The translations under genes and the position numbers were made by a program. The notes under the pieces were generated by a model. That model was not told the DNA's origin and made no database searches. It was given only the letters and a program-made list of their open reading frames with translations. From NCBI GenBank assembly GCA_030706385.1, contig JAUZOQ010000009.1, forward strand, positions 1-54,598: 54,598 nucleotides of DNA, in the 5' to 3' direction. Source of the DNA: Bacteroidota bacterium. GTDB lineage: Bacteria; Bacteroidota; Ignavibacteria; Palsa-1295. This document shows positions 28,363 through 37,749 of the stretch, one piece after another; within the stretch, counting starts at the first letter, position 1; every line of letters begins with the position of its first letter.

Positions 28363-29442
28363 TTATTCTACAATCAGCTTCTTCGTCTCCACACCCTCGC
28401 TCGTCTCCATTCTAACATAGTACATCCCCGACGAAAGCTTTGCACTAAAGTCGTGTTTTCCTTCGGAGAGCATTCCATCGTGAACAGTCAGGATGTCTTT
28501 GCCTAGCTCGTCATAAACGTGCAAATGAAGAAATGAGGGTCGAAGAATTGAGCATACAATCTTTGCAGATTTATGCGTTGGATTCGGAAAAACTGAAAGC
28601 GGGATCTCGGAAAGATTTTCGATACTTACACCTGATTTTGGCTTTTGTTGAAAATAGAGAGTGACAGGAAGGAGGCAAATAGAATCCTTTCCAGAAAAAT
28701 GTGCATGGGTCTGCACTATTGCATCGAAGAACCGATAGTCGGCTGTCGGAGAAAGTGATGTTCTAAATAGGAGTTGGATAGAATTAGAGTGCTCAAATCC
28801 CGGCAGAATAACCTGAGTTACGGATAGTGAATCTTGTTGTATAGAGGACAACTCGATAGACTGGGAAGAGTCCTTTATGATCGTCCAATCGGTAAAAAGC
28901 GTACTATCGTTCTTATTGTTGAAGATATCCACATTGCTGCTTGCCTCTTCATATCTATTGGAAATTGTGTCGTAGGCAAAGAAAATACTTTGGCTATATC
29001 GAATCTTGATCTTGTCATCGTAGTATGCAGTAACCCTTAGCTGCTTGACAGTATCCTTCGGAGGAGAACAAACCGGGAAGCCATTGATGCCATTCATGCA
29101 ATGCCTTAGTGGCGAAGGGCAGAGCATGTAGCTAAGATTCATCGTTGAGGAAAATTCTCCTGCCTTTTGGGGTGCAATATAGATTTCCCGATCATTTTCA
29201 TAAAATGGTGGTTCCAAATTTGAGATCCCACTCAAGCACCAATTGCATGTATCGGTATACCATACACGAACAACTACGGAATCTATCATTTGGAAATAAT
29301 TGCAGCTCTGAGTGCTCGGTTCTGTTATGATATACGTAACCGGCGTGTCGATTTTCGTCACATCTCCAACGGGTACGGTAACCTGTGCTTTGCTATCTGC
29401 AATCGACCAAAGTATTGCCAGACCAAAAATCAGAAATTTCAT
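28363..29442 (-). CDS. T9SS paralog family protein, member 5
   Basis: A 359-residue protein, first of the five in transcription order. Signal MKFLIFGLAILWSIADSKA, then VTVPVGDVTKIDTPVTY. Cysteine-containing parts DTCNWCLSGISNLEPP, CPSPLRHCMNGINGFPVC, the strand TAYYDDKIKIRYSQS, SSNVDIFNNKNDSTLFTDW and DAIVQTHAHFSGKDSICLLP are shared with members 2 and 4. The end is the T9SS domain (FPNPTHKSAKIVCSI ... LSSGMYYVRM). A TAnnTTTG box four bases before the ATG implies an almost leaderless message. Confidence 0.78.
   Translation of the reverse strand: MKFLIFGLAILWSIADSKAQVTVPVGDVTKIDTPVTYIITEPSTQSCNYFQMIDSVVVRVWYTDTCNWCLSGISNLEPPFYENDREIYIAPQKAGEFSSTMNLSYMLCPSPLRHCMNGINGFPVCSPPKDTVKQLRVTAYYDDKIKIRYSQSIFFAYDTISNRYEEASSNVDIFNNKNDSTLFTDWTIIKDSSQSIELSSIQQDSLSVTQVILPGFEHSNSIQLLFRTSLSPTADYRFFDAIVQTHAHFSGKDSICLLPVTLYFQQKPKSGVSIENLSEIPLSVFPNPTHKSAKIVCSILRPSFLHLHVYDELGKDILTVHDGMLSEGKHDFSAKLSSGMYYVRMETSEGVETKKLIVE
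28442..28503. repeat. Near-identical 62-bp block shared with member 4
   Basis: Partner of the block at 27291-27352 (59 of 62 identical), inside the sorting-domain part of member 5. Confidence 0.9.
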
Positions 29443-29446
29443 ACGG

Positions 29447-29454
29447 CAAATATA
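29447..29454 (-). promoter_or_regulatory. Candidate Bacteroidota -7 box (TATATTTG) at a near-leaderless start
   Basis: The minus strand reads TATATTTG, then CCGT, then ATG at 29442. If the box is the -7 element, transcription would begin at or just after the start codon. The octamer recurs at the same distance in other genes. Confidence 0.45.
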
Positions 29455-29499
29455 CGCCTAAACTTCGGCACATTGTACTGGGTAAAAGGTCAATTATCC

Positions 29500-32370
29500 C
29501 TACCCTACTTGTGCACCCAGTTTCTCCATCTGGACTCGGAAGCTTTCCAGCTTCTCTTTTTCTTTCACAATAATCTGTTCCGGTGCACGGCTTGTGAATT
29601 TCTCATCGCTGAGCTTGTTCAGCAGGGACTCGTATTGCTTTGTGATGCGCTCAAGCTCTTTTTGGATGCGTTCTTTTTCTTTCTTTGCCTCTTCGGCGCT
29701 TTGCGCTTCTTGTTTAATGAAGACCTGTCCGCGTCCGCTCAATAGTTCAGCTGAGTATTCTTTGGAGGAAAGCTCTGCTCCACCTTCGGCTTCCAGAGTA
29801 AGGGCTGAGGCTCTGCAGACATTCTCGAGGATATTTCTTGAAGATTCGGCTAACTGCAGGTCGGCGGCCGATTTCAATCTAATAATGAACTCAGCCTGCT
29901 TGCTCGGAGCAAGTTTTGCATTCGACCTGAGAAGCCGCGCAGCTTCGATGATCTTTTGGATGAACTCGAATTCTTCCTCAGCCTTATCATCGATCTTCCC
30001 TTCATCGGAGGTGATGTAATCGTCTCTGCCGATCAGCACTTCGTCAGGATTGCCGGTTAGTCCGTGCCATAATTCTTCGGTGACAAATGGCATGATGGGA
30101 TGGATCATCCGCAAAATGCCTTCAAGAATCTCAACGGCAAGTGGAGTTGACTCCGGCTGCAACTTTACGATCTCTAAGTACCAGTCGCAATAATCTTTCC
30201 AGATAAAATCATACAGAAGTTTCGTAACATCATTGATGAGATAGGCATCGAATGATTTCTTCACCTCACGTGCGGCACGGTTGGCGCGCGAGAGGATCCA
30301 CTTATCGGCTAGGGTGGAAGCCGGCGCGTTTGCGAAGCCGCCGGATCGGGCATTGTCCTCAGTCGTTCCGCGCACGGAGTGGAGAGTCCGTGCCACTGAA
30401 GTTGGTGCCAGTGTATTCTGATACTCCGTGTCCTTCGCTTCGAACTTCGGTTCGGGATGAGTGGAGCGATATTCATCGCGCTTCATCATGACAAAGCGCG
30501 TGGCATTGTAAATCTTATTCGCAAAATTCCGGCCCATCTCGCAACTCTCTTCTCCGAAGCGGACGTCTTGTCCGAGTGGAGCAAGATAAAGCAGGGTGAA
30601 GCGTACAGCATCGGTACCATACTTATTGACAAGATCGATCGGATCCGGTGAGTTACCGAGCGATTTCGACATTTTCCTTCCCTGTTGGTCACGAATGATA
30701 TTATGGAAATAGACATCGCGGAATGGAATTCGATCTTCCATTCTTTCGCGTGGCATGCCATCGGGCATTTCCATACCGTGCGTGAATTCGATTCCGCCCA
30801 TGATCATACGCGCAACCCAGAAGAAAAGAATATCCGGTGCGGTCGAGAGCAACGAGCCGGGATAGAATGTTTGCAGGTCCTTCGTATTCTCCGGCCAACC
30901 GAATGTTGCGAAGGGCCAGAGCCATGACGAGAACCACGTATCGAGCACATCGGGATCTTGCTCGTAACGCGATCCGCAGTACGGACACTTTTCCGGTTGA
31001 GTAATTGAGACTACCGGTTTCTTGCATTCAAGCGTGCAGGCAACATCGCCGACGCAGTACCATGCCGGAATACGCTGTCCCCACCAAAGCTGGCGCGATA
31101 TGCACCAGTCGCGGATGTTCGTCATCCAATGCCGATACGTATTGATCCAACGCTCGGGATGAAAATGAATGAGGCCATCTTCAACAACTTGCAACGCAGG
31201 TTCGGCAAGCGGTTTCATTTTCACGAACCATTGATCGGAGAGATACGGCTCGATCATCTCGCCACCGCGCTCGGAGTATCCAACGGAATTGGTATAATCT
31301 TCGATCTTCTCGACGAGGCCAAGCTCTTCCAGATCGGCAAGAATTTTCTTGCGCGCAACATAGCGATCGAGCCCGGCGTATTTGCCGCCTTTCTCATTGA
31401 TATGCGCTCTCGTATCCATCACATTGATCTGCGGCAGATTGTGGCGCAGGCCGATTTCAAAGTCGTTCGGATCATGCGCCGGCGTGATCTTCACGCAGCC
31501 CGTTCCGAATTCTTTATCGACATATTCATCGGCAATGATCGGGATCTCCCGATCCATGAGTGGCAGGCGCAGTTTGCGACCGACTAAATTCTTGTAGCGC
31601 TCATCGGCAGGGTTGACTGCAACGGCAACGTCACCAAGCATCGTCTCCGGACGCGTCGTAGCAATAATGATATACTCCGGTTCGCCGGCTTTGCGATCGA
31701 TAAGTGGGTAGCGGAAGAAGTGCAGCTTCCCTTTTGTTTCTTTATGGATTACCTCTTCATCACTGAGAGCAGATTGCGCAAGCGGCGACCAATTGATGAT
31801 ACGCTTGCCGCGATAGATCAAGCCTTTATTATAGAGACGCACGAAAGCTTCAAGAACGGCTTTCTCATATTTCTCATCCATCGTAAACGTGAAGCGCCGC
31901 CAATCCGGACCGCAGCCAAGTGCTCGAAGTTGTGTCTCGATAAAATCCGAATGTTCATGCTTCCACTTCCAAACTTCTTCTACGAATTCTTCGCGGCCAA
32001 GATCGTAGCGCGTTTTTCCTTCATCGCGTAATTTCTTCTCGACCTTTGTCTGTGTTGCAATACCGGCATGATCAGTGCCGGGAAGCCAAAGCGCTTCGTG
32101 GCCGAGCATGCGGTGATACCGGATATAGGTATCCTGAATAGCATTATTGAGCGCATGACCCATGTGCAAAATGCCTGTCACATTGGGCGGAGGCATACAG
32201 ACGACAAACGGAGGCTTGTCATTGGCGCGCCGGCCTGTCGGATCCTGCGGCACTTCATCCGGACGGTACGCATAGAACAATCCGCCCTTTTCCCAGGCAG
32301 AATACCACTTCTTCTCTACATCTTGCGGCGCGTAAGCCTTTGCTAACTCTTTTTTCGGCGTCTCTGACAT
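29500..32370 (-). CDS. valS: Valyl-tRNA synthetase with in-frame insertion
   Basis: A 956-residue class I synthetase. It has the HIGH motif (PPPNVTGILHMGHALNNAIQ, near residue 62) and KMSKS (GRKMSKSLGNSPDPIDL), the editing domain between them (TTRPETMLGDVAVAVNP), CPYCG zinc cysteines and a C-terminal coiled-coil arm (KEKERIQKELERITKQY). Between NATRFVMMKRDEY and DKWILSR lies about 50 residues, where the usual gap is about 20: the extra sequence encodes three tandem hairpins (30321-30413). The insertion keeps frame. It charges tRNA-Val in the cytosol. Start at ATG 32370. Confidence 0.96.
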   Translation of the reverse strand: MSETPKKELAKAYAPQDVEKKWYSAWEKGGLFYAYRPDEVPQDPTGRRANDKPPFVVCMPPPNVTGILHMGHALNNAIQDTYIRYHRMLGHEALWLPGTDHAGIATQTKVEKKLRDEGKTRYDLGREEFVEEVWKWKHEHSDFIETQLRALGCGPDWRRFTFTMDEKYEKAVLEAFVRLYNKGLIYRGKRIINWSPLAQSALSDEEVIHKETKGKLHFFRYPLIDRKAGEPEYIIIATTRPETMLGDVAVAVNPADERYKNLVGRKLRLPLMDREIPIIADEYVDKEFGTGCVKITPAHDPNDFEIGLRHNLPQINVMDTRAHINEKGGKYAGLDRYVARKKILADLEELGLVEKIEDYTNSVGYSERGGEMIEPYLSDQWFVKMKPLAEPALQVVEDGLIHFHPERWINTYRHWMTNIRDWCISRQLWWGQRIPAWYCVGDVACTLECKKPVVSITQPEKCPYCGSRYEQDPDVLDTWFSSWLWPFATFGWPENTKDLQTFYPGSLLSTAPDILFFWVARMIMGGIEFTHGMEMPDGMPRERMEDRIPFRDVYFHNIIRDQQGRKMSKSLGNSPDPIDLVNKYGTDAVRFTLLYLAPLGQDVRFGEESCEMGRNFANKIYNATRFVMMKRDEYRSTHPEPKFEAKDTEYQNTLAPTSVARTLHSVRGTTEDNARSGGFANAPASTLADKWILSRANRAAREVKKSFDAYLINDVTKLLYDFIWKDYCDWYLEIVKLQPESTPLAVEILEGILRMIHPIMPFVTEELWHGLTGNPDEVLIGRDDYITSDEGKIDDKAEEEFEFIQKIIEAARLLRSNAKLAPSKQAEFIIRLKSAADLQLAESSRNILENVCRASALTLEAEGGAELSSKEYSAELLSGRGQVFIKQEAQSAEEAKKEKERIQKELERITKQYESLLNKLSDEKFTSRAPEQIIVKEKEKLESFRVQMEKLGAQVG
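30321..30413 (-). repeat. Three-hairpin insertion element within valS
   Basis: This stretch holds three consecutive inverted repeats: CCGGCG/CGCCGG (30321-30344), GCACGGA/TCCGTGC (30372-30393) and CACTG/CAGTG (30394-30413). It translates in the valS frame as a low-complexity run including TSVARTLHSVRGTTEDNARS. It falls at the join of the catalytic core and anticodon-binding domain, where length varies between species. No second copy is seen in this window. Confidence 0.55.
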
Positions 32371-32430
32371 TAGTACGATAATTTAGTCAGGATATAACGT
32401 TTATAGGAGCGGGAGGTTCAATGAGGGGTG

Positions 32431-32470
32431 GACGGATAGACGGATAGGCGTATAGGCGTATAGGCATATG
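32431..32470. repeat. 8-bp tandem repeat
   Basis: Five 8-bp units in a row: GACGGATA twice, GGCGTATA twice and GGCATATG. It lies between valS and the YdjM-like gene in 180 bases without a gene. The rest of that gap shows nothing recognisable. Confidence 0.85.
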
Positions 32471-32550
32471 GCGGTAATGGAAGCGGAGAATGGACTGAAT
32501 GGAATATGACCGACTAAAGAATTCGGAAATAGATCCTTTGATAATCGAAC

Positions 32551-33150
32551 CTACCTCTGCAAGGCAATCACCCACGCTAAAACTCCTGCGCAGCCAAGCA
32601 CGATTGCCGTGATCTTCCAGTATAACTCGCCACTTCGTTTCGTCCATAATAAGGCTCCGAATCCGAACGTCCACAACATGGCGGCTTCAGTACTGAAGAG
32701 GGTCAGTCCGCGCTGAGATAAAAGGTGAGCCGGCCCTAACGGAGCCAAGGGCAATGGCGATATCCAAAATATGTAACGGCTCATCTCGAAGGGCATAAAG
32801 AATCCGATTCCGATACGCATTCCTGTGCTGAACCCATCGAGCAATGGATGAGAAACTGCGGCGAGAATGAAAAAAGCCATTAACTTCCAGATCTCGCTAG
32901 GTTCGATCCATTTCTTTGAGCGAAACAGTAGCGCTGCGAGGAAGGCGGTCAGGCAGGCGACCAGTATCGAATGCATAATGCCCCGATGATCGAACATTGT
33001 GCCACGGCCAACGAGGGACATAATGATCGTATCCGAATCGGGAATGGCTGCAAGCAAGATCGAACCGAGAATAACTTTGCCGCGGTTCGGAAATCTTGAA
33101 AAGCTTGCAATTCCTGCTCCAATAATGCTATGACTGATTACCGTTGGCAT
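32551..33150 (-). CDS. YdjM/DUF457-like membrane metal-dependent hydrolase
   Basis: A 199-residue membrane protein with five or so hydrophobic helices. The family marks are an N-terminal SHSIIGAG, PDSDTI, HRGIMHSILVAC and SHPLLDG, giving histidine and aspartate pairs of a possible metal site. YdjM-like proteins (LexA-regulated membrane hydrolase family) have no proven substrate. It starts at ATG 33150. A TAnnTTTG box lies 42 bases upstream. Confidence 0.85.
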   Translation of the reverse strand: MPTVISHSIIGAGIASFSRFPNRGKVILGSILLAAIPDSDTIIMSLVGRGTMFDHRGIMHSILVACLTAFLAALLFRSKKWIEPSEIWKLMAFFILAAVSHPLLDGFSTGMRIGIGFFMPFEMSRYIFWISPLPLAPLGPAHLLSQRGLTLFSTEAAMLWTFGFGALLWTKRSGELYWKITAIVLGCAGVLAWVIALQR

Positions 33151-33192
33151 GATCGTGAATTGACTGTGAGCGTGCCTTGCGCATTATCCAAA

Positions 33193-33200
33193 CAAATCTA
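33193..33200 (-). promoter_or_regulatory. Candidate Bacteroidota -7 box (TAGATTTG)
   Basis: Minus-strand octamer matching TAnnTTTG, 42 bases before the ATG at 33150. Confidence 0.35.
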
Positions 33201-33347
33201 CGCATATTTTCGGCATTTGTATTCGCCCGCTCATAGGATGGCAGAATATGTGATACACGAATTGGAATATAACTCTTTAGAGAAAGAATTATCGTTCGGT
33301 TAACGAACCATAATCCTACCAAGAGATGCTTAGGGTGCGGTCGGATT

Positions 33348-33752
33348 TTACGATAACTCAGCAGCGCGAGCTTTGCGCTTTTGGGCAGCAGTAGGCGGAG
33401 GAGTAAATGGTGGATGCACGACTGCTTCCATCACTTCAAATACATCATTATAGGGAGTAGCAAATTTATCGCATGCTTCCTGCAGAGATGTCGCTTCTAC
33501 AACGACGTTAATATCATTTTCTCCGTGAAACATCTGGCGAATAACTTTAAATCGTCTCGGATCACCATGTGGAAAAGGAGGCAGTAGTGCGGATGAGAGA
33601 AATGTATATTTCTTTACCACATTCTTCTTTTTCGAAGATCCTTCCGTGGGTTCACACGTGATGCCGAGGAACACATAATTGAAGCTCTTATTCAGGTACG
33701 TCGTCTTGACGATCGCTTCATCCGGGGATTCCAGCACAACTTGATATCTCAT
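33348..33752 (-). CDS. Hypothetical protein, 134 residues
   Basis: Soluble, no signal. ATG 33752 is chosen; an upstream TTG would add nine residues. It reads MRYQVVLESPDEAIVKTTYL, a small alpha/beta-like pattern, then KKKNVVKKYTFLSSALLPPF and a C-terminal proline- and alanine-rich tail (HPPFTPPPTAAQKRKARA). I recognise no family. It stands alone between the YdjM-like and HNH-like genes, on the same strand. Confidence 0.55.
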   Translation of the reverse strand: MRYQVVLESPDEAIVKTTYLNKSFNYVFLGITCEPTEGSSKKKNVVKKYTFLSSALLPPFPHGDPRRFKVIRQMFHGENDINVVVEATSLQEACDKFATPYNDVFEVMEAVVHPPFTPPPTAAQKRKARAAELS

Positions 33753-33830
33753 GGAAAGAGTAACACGAAGTTGGTACAAAAGAATACAGCAATCACAGAA
33801 CCGGGCGGAAATGGGACTATTCAGCCTCGA

Positions 33831-34061
33831 TCAGAATACACCAAGCAACTGCCTTGCGCGATGACAGGCTCCGCATAGGACTTCGGAATTCGATAGGGAG
33901 AGGTCGTCTTTACTGCGCAATGATATCTTCGAATGGACATGCCAATCCCCTGCAAGCTTTGCGTTACACCTTCCGGCATGGCCGTGCGTCGTTCGCTGGC
34001 ATTCGCATTTGCCGCGGGATCGCGTGAAAGCCTGATTCTTGATCGCTTGAGTAAATTCCAT
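33831..34061 (-). CDS. Small HNH-like zinc protein
   Basis: A 76-residue protein; ATG 34061 has AAGG before it, while the upstream GTG at 34079 would add six residues. Cysteine pairs CEC and CGAC, with GRCNA, frame a WHVHSKIS core, and LSNSEVLCGACHRA at the end is the typical closing helix of HNH endonucleases. The usual middle histidine-asparagine spacing is irregular, so it may be a degenerate nuclease or a DNA-binding finger. Neighbours give no clue. Confidence 0.6.
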   Translation of the reverse strand: MEFTQAIKNQAFTRSRGKCECQRTTHGHAGRCNAKLAGDWHVHSKISLRSKDDLSLSNSEVLCGACHRARQLLGVF

Positions 34062-34154
34062 AGATGCCTTGTTTGTCACATCAACTCTCGAAAGACAACT
34101 TATTTGGCAAGAAGATAATTCTCCTACCTCCTCATCGGCACCATGATGAAATCA

Positions 34155-35750
34155 TTACTTCGGATCGATCATCCAAAGCGCCAAATCGGGCATCAGAGGA
34201 TTGGGGATCACCGTCCGGAAATCTGCCACAAGATGATCTTTTGTCAATAGGAAAGAGCCGGCAGACGTTCTGTAAAGCGGAGCGTATATCGTTACGATTT
34301 GTGTACTATCGCTTCCTGCCCGATTCGAAAATGTCGCTGATTCATCGGGGTGCTCCTGAACGTGCCCGAGCCAATAGAACACATGATTCTGTTTCAGGTA
34401 GCTGTTGATGCCGTCGCGCCGCAGGCGGTCGTTGTACTCGTAATCATTTATCAAACCATCGGAGGATAGTATATTCATATCGGAATAGTATCCGATCATC
34501 CCGGGCCAATCAAACATGAAGATGTTTGTATGTGCCGGCATATGACTCCGCAGCCAAAGGGCGATCTCAATTTGCCACTTCTTATCGGTGTACACATGGA
34601 AATTGAATGGATTCAATCCTTGAGAATTTCCGCTGGCATACTTACTCCATGACCGCATCCCGGTGAAAGCAACGAGCGTGAGGAAAATCGTTACTGCTGC
34701 GGCGATCCGCACCCGTTCTCTGCGTCTAAAGAGTAATCTGCTTCCGAGATCGAACAGATATGCCACAAGCAATGCTGCCAACGTAATTCCAACAACATAA
34801 TACCAAGCCCAGCGCGTATTCCCATCTGTGAAAAGATAGAGGTAAAGCGTCAATAGCAGTGTCCCACAGGACAGGGCAAGAAAGACCCATCTTCGCCCGC
34901 TTCCCTTCTCTGAAAATAGCCCGGCAAACAGACCACAGATTCCGGCCAGGGTCGCAATTTCTCCGATGCCACTGATCGCGCCGAAATTTGCGGAAATATA
35001 GGGGAAAGTGCTTTTTATCGCCCCACTGATCGGGACGAAGTGGCCGAAGGAAAAATAATTGTAGAGTACATAAGGAAGTCCTAGACAACATGCAGCAATT
35101 GCTGCGAGCCCGATATTTATGACTGCTTTCCGATCATGACGCGATTTCCAGGCAGCAGCGAGGATAAGGGGTACGGAAAAAAATATACTATCGAGCCTGG
35201 CAAGGAAGAGCAATCCTGTGAGAACTCCTATCAGCAGCCAATCCCTTGGCGAAGACGCCCGGCCAATGACTTCCCTAATAACATAATACGTGAGCATCAC
35301 TAAGAGAAGTCCATGAAGATGAGCTTCCGAAGCATATAATCCTGTGCACAAGAAATAGAACACTAGTACGGGGATCGCTAAATACCAAAAGCGTAGGCGA
35401 AGGAATTCATTCAGGCGCAGAACATAGTAAAGGATGCCGATAAAGAGCAATTGCTGAAAGATGCAGACTAGAAGCAGGGCAGCACTTTTATCTCCACCGG
35501 TAAGCACAAAAATTCCGGTACAGCATATTTGCCATAAGGGATGAAATCCATTTGTCATTGCAATACGGTTGAACGTGCTTCCATAACCAGCGACAATATT
35601 ACTTGCAACCTGGAGATAGAAGTAGGCATCGTCAGAGGGATAATGTTCCGGTCGGAGCCAGACAGGGATAATGCAGGCGAGAAAGCCGATCAAGCCGGAG
35701 AAAATAATAATGTTCTTTTCGGATCTCTGCATAAGCCTATGATCTGCCAT
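34155..35750 (-). CDS. GT-C-like polytopic membrane glycosyltransferase
   Basis: A 531-residue membrane protein with 10-12 helices. The first outside loop HYPSDDAYFYLQVASNIVAG carries paired aspartates, as in GT-C enzymes (GT39/GT87 and the related ArnT-like families), followed by TFNRIAMTNGFHPLWQ, a stretch common in this set. The last 150 residues are a soluble domain outside (SHMPAHTNIFMFDWPGMIGY). It presumably transfers a sugar from a lipid donor across the membrane. It stands alone with a divergent promoter region to 35956. Confidence 0.7.
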   Translation of the reverse strand: MADHRLMQRSEKNIIIFSGLIGFLACIIPVWLRPEHYPSDDAYFYLQVASNIVAGYGSTFNRIAMTNGFHPLWQICCTGIFVLTGGDKSAALLLVCIFQQLLFIGILYYVLRLNEFLRLRFWYLAIPVLVFYFLCTGLYASEAHLHGLLLVMLTYYVIREVIGRASSPRDWLLIGVLTGLLFLARLDSIFFSVPLILAAAWKSRHDRKAVINIGLAAIAACCLGLPYVLYNYFSFGHFVPISGAIKSTFPYISANFGAISGIGEIATLAGICGLFAGLFSEKGSGRRWVFLALSCGTLLLTLYLYLFTDGNTRWAWYYVVGITLAALLVAYLFDLGSRLLFRRRERVRIAAAVTIFLTLVAFTGMRSWSKYASGNSQGLNPFNFHVYTDKKWQIEIALWLRSHMPAHTNIFMFDWPGMIGYYSDMNILSSDGLINDYEYNDRLRRDGINSYLKQNHVFYWLGHVQEHPDESATFSNRAGSDSTQIVTIYAPLYRTSAGSFLLTKDHLVADFRTVIPNPLMPDLALWMIDPK

Positions 35751-35955
35751 TAAATGTTATATCTTCTTGGCAATCAATTAGATCGCGAAGATTCATTCAT
35801 GACCTCGGATATCGATTATGTGTTATTTTGCATCTGAGGAAACACACAAAGATACAACCCCCGAAGGAAGTAACCTATAGTTGAAACAAACTTCGAGCCA
35901 CGGTATCATCATTATACTTTTGTTGTGTATTTCACCTTTTAACCTTGATCATGCC

Positions 35956-37668
35956 ATGCCACGATATATGCGATATATTCTACTTGCAGTATTTTCTCTA
36001 ATTTCTTTTACCCCAGCATCTTATGCTCAGGGTATTAAAGTAAGTTTCTCTCCTTCGAGTCGTTTCTTCCCAGGATTCGGAAATGTCTCGATCGGTAAAT
36101 CGAAAGACCAAACCATCATCATTAAGAATGCCGATACTTCGACAGGAGCACTCAACTGCTCGATTACCGGACCCACTGGGAACGGATTTTCATTTTCGGG
36201 CCCGGCCAGTTTCAGCATCGGAGTGGGACAATCAGATACGTTGATCCTTCATTTTGCGCCGCAAGTTGCCGGGTTAGTTCGTGATACGATCTACATTTCC
36301 CATAATGCCGATACATCCTTTTCTTTGAAGAACCCCGTTCGTTATGCACTGAGTGGCACGGGTGTAGCTGCCGATACTTTTCCGAAGATAACCGTCAACA
36401 CGGGATTCGGCGGATTTTTCAACGTGGGTACAACCCCTGTTGGGAGGACCATCTCGGCATCGTTTACGATCAGGAACACCAGCGATACAATTCGAACACT
36501 TACCGGCAACGTTGGGCAGACTTTCACCTCGCGCTTTTCAGTTACTACCGGTGCAGGTGCATTTTCGCTTGATACGGGTAATGTTCAGACTGTAACCGTG
36601 AGCTTCACCCCCGATACGGCAGCGCAATTTCTCGTCGATTCAATTATCATAACGAGTAATGCAGCAAGCCCAAACAACAGGATAAAAATTACGATTATTG
36701 GCTCAGGGACGAAAGCAAGTCCATTCCCCCAAATCTCGATCGGAGGTCTTCAAGGAGGGATCATCAATTTCAGAAACGACACAATTCCGAAAACAAAGAC
36801 GGCAGTCTTCACGATAAGGAATACATCCGATTCACTTCGGACCCTTACGGGATCTGTTTCAACTCCGGGAAGCCCATTTGCTATCACCTCTGGAAGCGGG
36901 GCCTTCTCACTTGATTCCGGACAGACGAAAACAGTTACTGTGACCTTTGCTCCGACAACGGCGGGATTATTCCGGGACACGATCATAATCACAACTAATT
37001 CAGACGCCGCTAACCAGCTCATCAAGATCCCTTTAAGCGGAACGGGCGTCATCGTAGCCGGGCCGAGGATCAGCGTACAACCGCTATCCATAAATTTCGG
37101 CAATCTTACGCAGGGCGGATCAGCTCCATCATTTGCGGCTACGATCAAAAATATTGCAGATTCAGCTACCGATACGTTGCGAGGCTCCATAACCCAGCCG
37201 GGAATGCCATTTAGTATCACCTCTGGAAGCGGCGATTTTACGCTGGCTCAGAATGATTCAGTACGCCTCATCATTCAAATGGCAACGGATAACGCCGGCA
37301 CATTTAAGGACTCAATAGTGATCCTTTCCAATTCCAATGACAATGCGAAACGATTTGTTCTTCGGCTAAGTGGGACAGTGCTAGGACTTGGAGTTAAAGA
37401 CGGAGCAACTCGATTCCTAATGACAGCCGCTCCGAATCCATTTAATAACAGGACTGCAATCGGCTTCACGCTCGACGAGGCTTCTACTGTTAGCCTGAAG
37501 ATCGTTGATGTTCTCGGGAAGGAAGTATTTTCTGCATCACCTCAACAGCATCCGGCAGGTCCCTGCGAAATTGAGTGGAATGCCTCAGGAGTTCAAAGCG
37601 GATCATATACGTGTCTCCTTACGATTGGGAAAGAGACACACTCACTTCGGATAATCCTTGAGAAGTGA
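35956..37668 (+). CDS. ASH-repeat (choice-of-anchor D) T9SS surface protein
   Basis: A 570-residue secreted protein. ATG 35956 opens the signal (MPRYMRYILLAVFSLISFTP, cleaved near YAQG); a TTG frame upstream adds hydrophobic residues and is less likely. Four HYDIN-like ASH repeats follow, each ending in a TFAP-like core and SGTG: FAPQVAGLVRDTIYI, FTPDTAAQFLVDSIII, FAPTTAGLFRDTIII and a shorter one. The C-terminal 85 residues are the T9SS sorting domain (AAPNPFNNRTAIGFTLDEAS ... SGSYTCLL). It may act as a surface scaffold; no enzyme domain is seen. Confidence 0.8.
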   Translation: MPRYMRYILLAVFSLISFTPASYAQGIKVSFSPSSRFFPGFGNVSIGKSKDQTIIIKNADTSTGALNCSITGPTGNGFSFSGPASFSIGVGQSDTLILHFAPQVAGLVRDTIYISHNADTSFSLKNPVRYALSGTGVAADTFPKITVNTGFGGFFNVGTTPVGRTISASFTIRNTSDTIRTLTGNVGQTFTSRFSVTTGAGAFSLDTGNVQTVTVSFTPDTAAQFLVDSIIITSNAASPNNRIKITIIGSGTKASPFPQISIGGLQGGIINFRNDTIPKTKTAVFTIRNTSDSLRTLTGSVSTPGSPFAITSGSGAFSLDSGQTKTVTVTFAPTTAGLFRDTIIITTNSDAANQLIKIPLSGTGVIVAGPRISVQPLSINFGNLTQGGSAPSFAATIKNIADSATDTLRGSITQPGMPFSITSGSGDFTLAQNDSVRLIIQMATDNAGTFKDSIVILSNSNDNAKRFVLRLSGTVLGLGVKDGATRFLMTAAPNPFNNRTAIGFTLDEASTVSLKIVDVLGKEVFSASPQQHPAGPCEIEWNASGVQSGSYTCLLTIGKETHSLRIILEK

Positions 37669-37685
37669 TAAATCTATCGAAAATG

Positions 37686-37712
37686 TGTCCGGCTTCATGA
37701 TGAAGCCGGACA
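37686..37712. terminator. Bidirectional terminator
   Basis: A 12-bp perfect stem TGTCCGGCTTCA/TGAAGCCGGACA with a three-base loop lies between the converging genes ending at 37668 and 37750; A and T tracts flank it. Confidence 0.9.
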
Positions 37713-37749
37713 TTTCCTTCTCCATCACACTCCAAGTCGAAATTCTTGC

